From assembly GCF_002358085.1 (NCBI RefSeq), contig NZ_NTJD01000005.1, forward strand, positions 1 to 64,000: a DNA stretch of 64,000 nt, read 5' to 3'. The notes beneath the pieces are model-generated. The model worked only from the letters and a program-made list of their open reading frames with translations. It was not told the DNA's origin and ran no database searches. How positions within the stretch are numbered: position 1 is the stretch's first letter; each line of letters begins with the position of its first letter. This DNA is from Pseudothioclava arenosa. GTDB lineage: Bacteria > Pseudomonadota > Alphaproteobacteria > Rhodobacterales > Rhodobacteraceae. A program made the translations under genes and the position numbers. This document shows, piece by piece, positions 52,075-61,083 of the stretch.

Positions 52075-53675
52075 GCGGAACCTTTCATCGCGGCGCGGTC
52101 GCGCCAGAGCCAAAGCGGCAACCAGAGCGCCGCAGCATAACCGATCAGCGGCAGCGCGGCGAGCAACAGCCCATGAAGCGCCGAAAGCCGCCGATCCGCG
52201 CCAGAGGCCAGCGCCACGGCCTCGGTCGCCAGCACCTGCACCCGCCCTGCGCCGGGCAAGAGCACCGCCAGAAACTGCGCGGCGGACACCGCGAAACCGA
52301 TCGCCGCTGCAGTCGCCAACGGCCCCGCCAAAAGCGGCAGCTTGATCCGCCAGAGCCTGCGCCACGGTCCCGCGCCAAGACTTGCGGCGGCGATGACCTG
52401 CTGCGGGTCCAGCGCGCGCCACGGCCCGGCCAGCGCCAGAAGCACGTAGGGAAAGACAAAGAGCAGTTCGGCCCAGATCACGGCGATGCGTCCGGGCGGC
52501 AGCCCCAGATGCAGGAACCCCGCGGCAAGCCCCTGCAGAAACCCGATCTGCGGCACCAGAAGCGGCAGCACGATGAACGCGCCAAGGCGCAGGCGCCGCC
52601 CCGAACGGTCTTCGGCCTCGAGCCAGATCAGTGCCAGCAGAAGCGCCACCAAGATCACCGCCGCGCCGATCAGCAAGGTCTCGGCGGCCGGCGCGACCCA
52701 GCGCGCTGCCCGCCAGGCGGCCATAGAAAGCCCTTCGGGCAAGGCAGCCGGGAAATGCCACCGCGTCGCCAGCGACCAAAGCAGCAAAACGCCCGCAGCC
52801 CCCGCGCCCAGCGCCACGCCGGACACCGCCAGAACGGGCGCGGCATCGAGCCGCCAGCCCCCGCGCACTCCACGCCGCAGCCAACGCCGGGCCAGCGCGG
52901 CCAGCACACGCTCGGCCCCGATCCAGAGCCCGATCGCCCCCGCCATCACCCCCAGCAAGAGCAGCGACAGCATCGCCGCGGGCCCCTGCAGCGCAGGATC
53001 GGGCGCGGTGAACAGCCGCAAAATCTGCACCGCCAGCGTCGGCGGGTGCGACGGCCCGAGCAACAGCGCCATGTCGACGACCGACAGGGAAAACGCCAGC
53101 ACGATGAACAGGGGCAGGCGCAGGCTCGGGTAAAGCTGTGGCCAGATCAGGCGCAGCCAGACCTGGCCGGGCCGATAGCCAAGGCTCCGCCCCTCGGCCA
53201 TGATCCGCGCGACCGGCAGGTTCGCCGCCGCCACAAGCGTCACCAAAATCAGAAACGGCGCCTCCTTCAGCAGCAGCCCAAGGATCAGCGTCACACCCCA
53301 CGGGTCGCCTACCGTCACCAGTTGCGGCGGCAGATTCCACCCTGTCGCCCAGGGCGAGAGCAGCCGCACCAGCCAGCCCGAGGGCGCCAGCAGAAACGCC
53401 AGCCCCAGCCCGAGCGCCGCATGCGGCACCGCCAGAAACGGCGCGAGCCACCCGCGCGCCGCACCTCGCGCCCAGAGCCAGCGCGCCAGCGGGATAGACA
53501 CCGCCAGCGACAAGAGCGTCGCGCCAACCCCGGTGACCAGCGTCAGCCGCAACCCCACCGCCAGCCCCGGCAGATCGGGCCATCCCTGCCCCCAGGCCTG
53601 CGCCAGCATGACCCCAAGCCCCGCCAGAACCGGCAGGCCGATCAGCACGAGCATAAGGGCGGCGACAAGGACCAT
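52071..53675 (-). CDS. ABC transporter permease, two-domain fused (YnjC-like)
   Basis: The protein has 534 residues with about twelve membrane helices in two homologous halves. The EAA-like cytoplasmic loops are MAEGRSLGYRPGQVWLRLIW in the first half and IAAASLGAGPWRRLWRIKLP in the second. Fused permeases of this kind serve ThiP-, AfuB- and YnjC-type importers. It starts seven bases after the binding-protein stop. The topology and neighbours match ynjC better than thiP. Confidence 0.9.
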   Translation of the reverse strand: MVLVAALMLVLIGLPVLAGLGVMLAQAWGQGWPDLPGLAVGLRLTLVTGVGATLLSLAVSIPLARWLWARGAARGWLAPFLAVPHAALGLGLAFLLAPSGWLVRLLSPWATGWNLPPQLVTVGDPWGVTLILGLLLKEAPFLILVTLVAAANLPVARIMAEGRSLGYRPGQVWLRLIWPQLYPSLRLPLFIVLAFSLSVVDMALLLGPSHPPTLAVQILRLFTAPDPALQGPAAMLSLLLLGVMAGAIGLWIGAERVLAALARRWLRRGVRGGWRLDAAPVLAVSGVALGAGAAGVLLLWSLATRWHFPAALPEGLSMAAWRAARWVAPAAETLLIGAAVILVALLLALIWLEAEDRSGRRLRLGAFIVLPLLVPQIGFLQGLAAGFLHLGLPPGRIAVIWAELLFVFPYVLLALAGPWRALDPQQVIAAASLGAGPWRRLWRIKLPLLAGPLATAAAIGFAVSAAQFLAVLLPGAGRVQVLATEAVALASGADRRLSALHGLLLAALPLIGYAAALWLPLWLWRDRAAMKGSA

Positions 53676-53682
53676 CCCGGGC

Positions 53683-54861
53683 TCAGGGCGTCATCCGCCG
53701 CGCCCAATCCTCGGCCAGACGGGTCATCCAGCTGGGATGCGGCTCGGGCAGGGTCGGGCCCAATTCGTCAAGGCCGGGCAGGTTCGGCGCTTGCGGGATC
53801 GCGGCAAAAGCCGCCCGCGCGGGCGCATCGAGCCGCGCCGGGTCCAGCACCGAATAGGCACCCAGCACCTCGACATTCTGCATCTCGGCCTGCACCTCGG
53901 GCGCAAGCAGCAGGTTTGCGATGACCTCGGCGCCCTCGCGATGCGCGGCATTGAACGGGATCGCGACGAAGGAGATATTGCCAAGGCTCCCCGCCTCGGG
54001 CACCGAGACCCGCACGGTTTCCGGCAGGACGCCTTGCGCCACCAGTGCCGCCGGCGCGCCCGGATCGAAGAACATCGCGATGTCGATCTCGCCATCCGCC
54101 AAGAGCTGCGCCTGCACGGATTCGTTTTCGGGGAAGGCCCGGCCCGCGCGCCAAAGGTTCGGGCGCAGCGCGTCATACCAGGCCCACAAGGGCGCCACCT
54201 GCGCGGCATAGGTTTCATCGGTTGCCGGCAACGCCAGCACCGCCGGGTCCGGCGCCAGCGACACCAACGCCTGTTTCAGGAACGTCGCCCCCATGAAATT
54301 CGCGGGGTTCGGATGGGTCATCCGCCCCGGATGCTCGGCCGCCCATTCGGGGAAATCGACCATGTCGCGCGGCATCACCGGCAAGCGCCCGGCATCGTAG
54401 GCAAAGACGAATTTCGCCAGCCGCCATGGCGCCTCCAGCCCCTCGACCGGCACGGTGAAATCGCGCGTGGCAGGCGCGCCTTCGGACAGATCAAGATAGG
54501 CCGCGTTCGGCAGGTCTGCGACGAAGGGGCCGTGCAGCAATCCCTCGTCCTTCATCGCAAGGAAATTCGGCCCGTTGATCCAGATCAGGTCCACCGCGCC
54601 GCCCTCGGACTGGCCCGCGGATTTTTCGGCGCGCACCCGCGCCACGGCCTCGGCGGTGTCGGTCAACTTCACCTGCTCGATGCGCACGCCATAGGCCGCC
54701 TCGGCACGATCCGAGACCCTCTCGATGAAGGCATTGGTGCGCGGATCGCCGCCCCAGGCGTGCCAATAAACGGTCTGGCCGCGCGCTGCGGCGAGGGTTT
54801 CGCTCCAATCCGCGAGCGCAGGGCTGGCGGCGCAGATCAGGGCAGCAAGCAGAAGCCTCAT
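53683..54861 (-). CDS. ABC transporter substrate-binding protein (YnjB-like)
   Basis: The protein has 392 residues with a signal peptide ending near SPALADWS. The mature protein starts ETLAAARGQTVYWHAWGGDP, followed by AVDLIWINGPNFLAMKDEGL and DIAMFFDPGAPAALVAQGVL. This matches the YnjB type of about 390 residues more than thiamine- or iron-binding proteins. It delivers an unknown ligand to the fused permease. The ATG overlaps the CDP-alcohol transferase stop as ATGA. Confidence 0.88.
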   Translation of the reverse strand: MRLLLAALICAASPALADWSETLAAARGQTVYWHAWGGDPRTNAFIERVSDRAEAAYGVRIEQVKLTDTAEAVARVRAEKSAGQSEGGAVDLIWINGPNFLAMKDEGLLHGPFVADLPNAAYLDLSEGAPATRDFTVPVEGLEAPWRLAKFVFAYDAGRLPVMPRDMVDFPEWAAEHPGRMTHPNPANFMGATFLKQALVSLAPDPAVLALPATDETYAAQVAPLWAWYDALRPNLWRAGRAFPENESVQAQLLADGEIDIAMFFDPGAPAALVAQGVLPETVRVSVPEAGSLGNISFVAIPFNAAHREGAEVIANLLLAPEVQAEMQNVEVLGAYSVLDPARLDAPARAAFAAIPQAPNLPGLDELGPTLPEPHPSWMTRLAEDWARRMTP

Positions 54862-55472
54862 GCATCCTCCGAAAGCAGGCGCCAGCCGATCAGCCAGCGC
54901 GACAAGGTGGTGACCGCGCAGGCCGCGGCGAAAAGATAGGCGAGCGGCGCAAAGGCCTGCGGCATCAGGCAGATCAGTGCGAAAAAGGCGATGGTCTCGG
55001 CGCCTTCGGTCAGCCCGCCGAGGTAATAGATGCCTTTGGTCGGGTAGGACGGCGCGGCAATGCCGCGCTTCGCCGCGATCACCGCAAAGGCCAGAAAGCT
55101 TGAACCGGTGCCGACGAAAGCCGCGATCAGCACCGCCGCCGCCAGCGCATTCGCCGAAGGGTCAGCCAGCGCGAAGCCCAAGGGCACGAGCGCGTAAAAG
55201 GCGAAGTCCAGCGCGATGTCGAGGAAGGCGCCGCGATCGGTGGGGCCCTGCCACCGCGCCAGCGCGCCATCCAGCCCGTCGGCCAGCCGGTTCAGCAAGA
55301 TGCAGACCAGAGCCAGCCCGAATTGCTGCGCAGCAAGAGCGGGCAGCGACAACGCCCCCAGCGCGAATCCCGCCAGCGTCACCTGATCGGCGCGCAGCCC
55401 CCGCGCGTCGGTCCAGGCCGCAATCGGCGCCATCAGCCGTTGCTGCACCGGCAGCAAAAGCGCGTCGATCAT
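54858..55472 (-). CDS. CDP-alcohol phosphatidyltransferase family protein (YnjF-like)
   Basis: The predicted protein has 204 residues with about six membrane helices. The CDP-OH-P motif is LADGLDGALARWQGPTDRG with AFLDIALDFAFY supplying the last two Asp. It should transfer a phospho-alcohol from a CDP-activated donor. E. coli ynjF is 206 residues and also sits next to ynjBCD. GGAGG stands five bases before the ATG at 55472. ATGA overlaps join both neighbours. Confidence 0.88.
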   Translation of the reverse strand: MIDALLLPVQQRLMAPIAAWTDARGLRADQVTLAGFALGALSLPALAAQQFGLALVCILLNRLADGLDGALARWQGPTDRGAFLDIALDFAFYALVPLGFALADPSANALAAAVLIAAFVGTGSSFLAFAVIAAKRGIAAPSYPTKGIYYLGGLTEGAETIAFFALICLMPQAFAPLAYLFAAACAVTTLSRWLIGWRLLSEDA

Positions 55473-57574
55473 CCGCGCCTCCAATCCATGAACCGTTGCG
55501 CCAGACGCAACAGGCGCGGGCTGACGTGGCCTTGCTTCCACCGCCCCGAGGCATTTTTCGCCGCCTCCGCCCAGGACGGGTAAACATGCGGCGTGGCCAG
55601 GATCTTGCCCAAGCCCATCCGGTGCCGCATCGCCAGCGCGAATTCGGCGATGATCTCGGCGGCATGGGGGCCGAGCACCGTCACCCCCAGAATGCGGTCC
55701 GAGCCTTTCGGCGTCACGATCTTGACGAAGCCCGCCCGGCGGCCCTCGGCAATCGCACGATCGAGGTCTGCGAGCGGATAGGTTACCACCTCATGCGGGC
55801 CGCTCACCTCGGCCTCGGTCAGCCCGACGCGGGCCAGCTCGGGCGAGGTGAAAACCGCCGCCGGGATCGGCGCGGCATCGGCCCGAAACCGCCAGAACGG
55901 TCGCGCCAGCGCATTGGCTGCGGCCACCCAGCCCTGATGCCCCGCCGCATTGGTCAGTTGTAGCGGACCCGCAGCATCGCCCGCAGCATAGATATGCGGC
56001 ATCAGCGTCTGCAGCCAGGCGTTGGTCTCGATCACACGGTCGACGGGCAAGCCCAGCTCCTCCAGCCCGAACCCCGTCAGCCGCGCGCGCCGCCCCACCG
56101 CGACAAGCAGCGCGTCAAACCCGATCCGGCGCCCGTCCGAAAGCTCGATCCAGCGCCCGTCATCGGTACCGCAGCGCGTCGCCGCCTGCCCGAGCAAGAC
56201 CTCGACCCCGTTACGCCGCAGCGCAGCATCAACCGCAGCGGAGGCCTCGGGTTCTTCGCGCGGCAAGAGCCGCGGCCCGGCCTCGATCAGCGTCACGCCC
56301 GCGCCCAGCTGCGCCAGCGCCTGCGCGATCTCGCAGCCGATCGGACCACCGCCCAGAATGGCCAGGCGCGCGGGCGGCGCGGGCAGCCCCGCGAGGTAAT
56401 CCCACAGCGTTTCCGAGGTCAGCGGCGCGACCGTCGCAAGCCCCGGCAGGTCGGGCAGAACGGGCGCGGCGCCCGTCGCCAGAATGATGCCGCGCGCGCT
56501 CAGGCGGCGGCCCGCCACCTCGACCGTCCAGGGATCGACCAGCCGGGCGTGGCCACGCAGCACCTCGACGCCAAGGCCCTCGTATCGCTCGACCGAGTCA
56601 TGCGGCGCGACCTGCGCGATCACCTCTTGCACCCGCGCCATCACCGCCGGGAAATCGACGCGCGGCGCGGCGTGAATGCCCAGATCCGCCGCCGCGCGCG
56701 CCTCGCTGGCGGCCCGCGCCGAGGCGATCAGCGCCTTTGACGGCACGCAGCCCGAGTTCAGGCAATCGCCGCCCATCCGCTCGGCCTCGATCAGCGTGAC
56801 GCGAGCCTTGGCGGCCGCGCCGACATAGGCCGCGACCAGCCCCGCCGCCCCCGCGCCGATCACGATCAGGTTGCGGTCGAACCGCGCCGGGCGCGTGTAG
56901 CCGCGCAGCGCGCGCCGTCTCCGCAGCACCGCCAGCGCCGCCCGCGCGACCCAGGGCAAAAGCCCGATCGCCACGAAAGCCGCGATCAGCCCGGGCGAGA
57001 GGATCCCCGAGAGACTCTGGATCTGGCCCAGCTGCGCCCCCGCCGCGACATAAGCAGCGGTGCCCGGCAACATCCCGATTTGCGAAATGCCGTAGAACCG
57101 CGCGACCCGCATGCCAGTCAGCCCGAAGGCAAGATTGATCGCGAAAAACGGCACCACCGGAATGAGTCGCAGCGAAAACAGGAAGAACCCGCCGTCGCGC
57201 GCCACGCCGCGTTCAATCGCGGCAAGCCGCCCGCCGAGCTTCGCCCGCACCCAATCGCGCGCCAGATAACGCGCGGCCAGAAAGGCCAGCGTCGCCCCGA
57301 TCGTCGAGGCAAAGGAAATCAGCACCAGCGCCTGCCAGAAACCAAACACCGCCCCACCCAAGAGCGTCATCGGCACCGCGAGCGGCAGGGACAGCGCCGT
57401 CACCCCGACATAGGCCGCAAAGAACCCACCGGCGAGCGCGACAGGCCGCGCCGCCCGCAAATCCTCCAGCGCCGCGCGCCAGTCTTGCAGCCGTGCCAGA
57501 TCGGGCTCTGCCACCACGGCCAGAGCCGCCAGAGCCACCACGATCAGGACAAGAAACAAAAGCGGTTTGCGCAA
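55469..57574 (-). CDS. TVP38/TMEM64 membrane domain fused to a mercuric reductase-like flavoprotein
   Basis: The predicted protein has 701 residues. Residues 1-222 are a TVP38/VTT domain of five or six helices (GGAVFGFWQALVLISFAS, SLRLIPVVPFFAINLAFGLT). From about 235 a class I disulfide oxidoreductase follows: FAD loop NLIVIGAGAAGLVAAYVGAA, redox-active cysteines in GGDCLNSGCVPSKAL (Cys271, Cys276), a second nucleotide loop LAILGGGPIGCEIAQALAQL, TNAAGHQGWVAA, and a C-terminal interface with HVYPSWAEAAKN. The N-terminal NmerA domain of true MerA is absent. The start is a TTG with GGGAGG rather far upstream. It is the first gene of the five-gene cluster. Confidence 0.88.
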   Translation of the reverse strand: MRKPLLFLVLIVVALAALAVVAEPDLARLQDWRAALEDLRAARPVALAGGFFAAYVGVTALSLPLAVPMTLLGGAVFGFWQALVLISFASTIGATLAFLAARYLARDWVRAKLGGRLAAIERGVARDGGFFLFSLRLIPVVPFFAINLAFGLTGMRVARFYGISQIGMLPGTAAYVAAGAQLGQIQSLSGILSPGLIAAFVAIGLLPWVARAALAVLRRRRALRGYTRPARFDRNLIVIGAGAAGLVAAYVGAAAKARVTLIEAERMGGDCLNSGCVPSKALIASARAASEARAAADLGIHAAPRVDFPAVMARVQEVIAQVAPHDSVERYEGLGVEVLRGHARLVDPWTVEVAGRRLSARGIILATGAAPVLPDLPGLATVAPLTSETLWDYLAGLPAPPARLAILGGGPIGCEIAQALAQLGAGVTLIEAGPRLLPREEPEASAAVDAALRRNGVEVLLGQAATRCGTDDGRWIELSDGRRIGFDALLVAVGRRARLTGFGLEELGLPVDRVIETNAWLQTLMPHIYAAGDAAGPLQLTNAAGHQGWVAAANALARPFWRFRADAAPIPAAVFTSPELARVGLTEAEVSGPHEVVTYPLADLDRAIAEGRRAGFVKIVTPKGSDRILGVTVLGPHAAEIIAEFALAMRHRMGLGKILATPHVYPSWAEAAKNASGRWKQGHVSPRLLRLAQRFMDWRRG

Positions 57575-57720
57575 CTCGCGGACGGGCCTCCCATTTTCTG
57601 CAGGATAGGCCGGGGCAGCGCGGACTGTCCATCGCCGCGCGCGATCGTGATCGGGGGTTTCGCCCGCCTGCGGGCTTTGGCAATCTGGCGCGGGCGGCGT
57701 GGGCCGCCAATGGAGAGCAG

Positions 57721-58872
57721 ATGGACAGGCAGATCCTTACCGGGGCGCGGATTTTCGACGGGCAGAGCCTGCACGTGGGGCTATCACTGCTGATCGAGGC
57801 GGGGCGCATCGGGGCGATTGGCCCGCGTACGACGCTGCCTGACGCGCCGGTTCTGGCCCTGCCCGGTGGCGTGCTGGCGCCCGGGTTGATCGACCTACAG
57901 GTGAATGGCGGCGGCGGCGTGATGCTCGATGGCGCGGCCAACCCCGAGCAGATCGCGACGATCTGCGCGGCCCATGCGCGGCTGGGCACGACGGGGCTCT
58001 TGCCGACGCTGATCACCGACACGCCGCAGGCCACCCGCGCGGTGTTGGCGGCGGGCGTGGCTTCGGTCGGGCGGGTGCCGGGGTTACTGGGTCTGCATCT
58101 GGAGGGGCCGCATCTGGACCCGCGGCGACACGGCGCCCATGATCCGGCGCTGATCCGGCCGCTCGATCAGGACGACATCGAGCTTTACTGCGAGGCGCGC
58201 GCCGGGCTGCCCGCGCTGATGATCACGCTGGCGCCGGCCTCGGCCACGCCCGAGCAGATCGCGACGCTGGTGCGCGCGGGCATCGTGGTGAGCCTCGGCC
58301 ATGCCGAATGCAGTTTCGAAGAGGCCCATGTCGCGCAGCGGGCGGGAGCGGCTATGGTCACCCATCTGTTCAACGCGATGAGCCAGATGCAGTCGCGCGC
58401 GCCGGGGCTGGTGGGCGCGGCGCTGGCCCTGCCGCTGGCCGCCGGGCTAATCGCGGACGGCATCCATGTCCACCCCGAGACGCTGCGCATCGCGCTGGCC
58501 GCGAAGCCCGCGGGCGAGATGTTTCTGGTCACTGACGCGATGGCCTGCGCGGGCACCGCGATGACCGAGTTCACACTGGGCGGGCGACGGATTCTGCGCA
58601 GCGAAAACGCGCTGCGGCTGGAAAACGGGACGCTGGCGGGCGCGGATCTGGCCCTGCCTCAGGCAATCAAGCTGATGATCGAGCAGGTCGGCATTTCACC
58701 CGAGCGCGCGCTGGCGATGGCCACGCGCATCCCCGCCGATCTCATCGGAGCCGAGGCCGGGCGGTTGGCGCCCGGCGCACCCGCCGATCTGGTTCACCTG
58801 TCGGACGACTGGATGCTGCGCAGCATCTGGCGCGGCGGCGTGCCGGTTCAGGCGAAGTCCGCGACCGCGTAA
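57721..58872 (+). CDS. nagA: N-acetylglucosamine-6-phosphate deacetylase
   Basis: The predicted protein has 383 residues from the ATG at 57721 with GGAGAG upstream. Amidohydrolase motifs are LAPGLIDLQVNGGGG, LGLHLEGPHLDPRRHGAH, VVSLGHAECSFEEAH, MVTHLFNAMSQMQ and MFLVTDAMACAGTAM. It deacetylates GlcNAc-6-phosphate in amino-sugar and cell-wall recycling. No nagB or transporter is nearby. Its end overlaps serB on the other strand by 25 bases. Confidence 0.94.
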   Translation: MDRQILTGARIFDGQSLHVGLSLLIEAGRIGAIGPRTTLPDAPVLALPGGVLAPGLIDLQVNGGGGVMLDGAANPEQIATICAAHARLGTTGLLPTLITDTPQATRAVLAAGVASVGRVPGLLGLHLEGPHLDPRRHGAHDPALIRPLDQDDIELYCEARAGLPALMITLAPASATPEQIATLVRAGIVVSLGHAECSFEEAHVAQRAGAAMVTHLFNAMSQMQSRAPGLVGAALALPLAAGLIADGIHVHPETLRIALAAKPAGEMFLVTDAMACAGTAMTEFTLGGRRILRSENALRLENGTLAGADLALPQAIKLMIEQVGISPERALAMATRIPADLIGAEAGRLAPGAPADLVHLSDDWMLRSIWRGGVPVQAKSATA

Positions 58873-59720
58873 CCCTGAATATACAGCAGCGCCGAGAGGT
58901 CGCCGTGGTTGATGCGGATATCGCATTGCGCGGCAACCGAAGGTTTGGCGTGCAGCGCAACCCCCGCGCCCGCAAGGTTCAGCATCCCCAGATCGTTGGC
59001 GCCGTCACCCACCGCCATCACCTCGTCATGCGTGAGCCCCAGCCGCGCGGTGATTTCCTCGAGCGCCTGCACCTTGGCTTCGCGGCCAAGGATCGGGCGC
59101 GAGGGCACGCCGGTCAGCTTGCCCTCTTCGATCAGCAGGATATTGGCGCGGTTCTCATCAAACCCCAGCGTCTCGGCGACAAAGCCGGTGAAGGCCGTGA
59201 ACCCGCCCGAGACCAGCGCGCAATAGGCGCCGTTCGCCTTCATCGTCGCCAGCAGGTCATGGCCGCCCGGCATGAAGGTGATGCGCTCTTCGATGACGGT
59301 CTGGATCACGCCCTCGGGCAGGCCGCGCAACAGGCCCACACGCTCGGTCAGCGCGCCCTCGAAATCCAGCTCGCCATTCATCGCGCGGGCGGTGATTTCC
59401 TTGACCCGCTCGCCGACGCCCGCCACATCGGCCAACTCGTCGATGCATTCCTGCTGGATCATCGTCGAATCCATGTCGGCCAGCAGCATCTTCTTGCGCC
59501 GCCCCTCGGCGGGCTGCACGACAAGGTCCACGCCCAGCCCCTGCAGGCCCTCCCAGGCCTCCCAGCGATTCGCGGGCACCGCCGGAATCGCGAACTCGGC
59601 GGCGACATTGGGGTTGAGCCATTTTGCCTCACCCCCACCCCAGGCATTGCGCAGCGATTCTACCGTTGTGGCGTCCAGATCGGCCTTGAGAGGCGAAACA
59701 AGCAAGGTGGCGATATACAT
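58848..59720 (-). CDS. serB: Phosphoserine phosphatase SerB
   Basis: The predicted protein has 290 residues: an N-terminal extension of about 95 residues, then the HAD motif LLADMDSTMIQQECIDELAD, motif II ALVSGGFTAFTGFVAE, and motif III VMAVGDGANDLGMLNLAG. It completes serine synthesis by removing phosphate from phosphoserine. AAAGGAG lies six bases before the ATG at 59720. It diverges from serC-serA. Confidence 0.95.
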   Translation of the reverse strand: MYIATLLVSPLKADLDATTVESLRNAWGGGEAKWLNPNVAAEFAIPAVPANRWEAWEGLQGLGVDLVVQPAEGRRKKMLLADMDSTMIQQECIDELADVAGVGERVKEITARAMNGELDFEGALTERVGLLRGLPEGVIQTVIEERITFMPGGHDLLATMKANGAYCALVSGGFTAFTGFVAETLGFDENRANILLIEEGKLTGVPSRPILGREAKVQALEEITARLGLTHDEVMAVGDGANDLGMLNLAGAGVALHAKPSVAAQCDIRINHGDLSALLYIQGYAVADFA

Positions 59721-59790
59721 GGGCGCTCCTTTCGGGGATGTCGCAATCGTGTCCTGAAGCGGCGGATTAGACGAATTTTCCCTCTTGTGC

Positions 59791-59869
59791 CAGTGGGGGC
59801 AACCCGAGTATGTGCGTCGGTGGGACACCCCTCCCCAACGAGGGGCGTTTATCTGGAAGGATACCATCA
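59791..59869 (+). ncRNA. serC leader RNA motif (candidate)
   Basis: The leader of serC contains GGGGGCAACCCG, then GTGCGTCGGTGGGACACC, then CCCCTC-CCCAAC-GAGGGG as a hairpin (59828-59845), ending close to the serC ribosome-binding site. This agrees with the serC motif described by comparative analysis in alphaproteobacteria. GGTG/CACC (59819-59829) and CCCCTC/GAGGGG share bases 59828-59829, so the folds compete. The ligand, if any, is unknown. The assignment is from memory of the motif. Confidence 0.65.
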
Positions 59870-61015
<1,146 letters not shown>

Positions 61016-61083
61016 TTTGACAGACAGGCGGGCCACGCCGGCCCGCCCCTCCTGACATCCAGACATCGAAAAAGGAGCCCACC

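Noticed and set aside
51424-53583. 719-residue frame that would extend the ABC ATPase upstream
   Set aside because: The upstream part lies out of phase inside the permease gene and gives a low-complexity Ala/Gly/Arg product. The ATPase begins at 52074 with the normal N-terminus and ATGA overlap.
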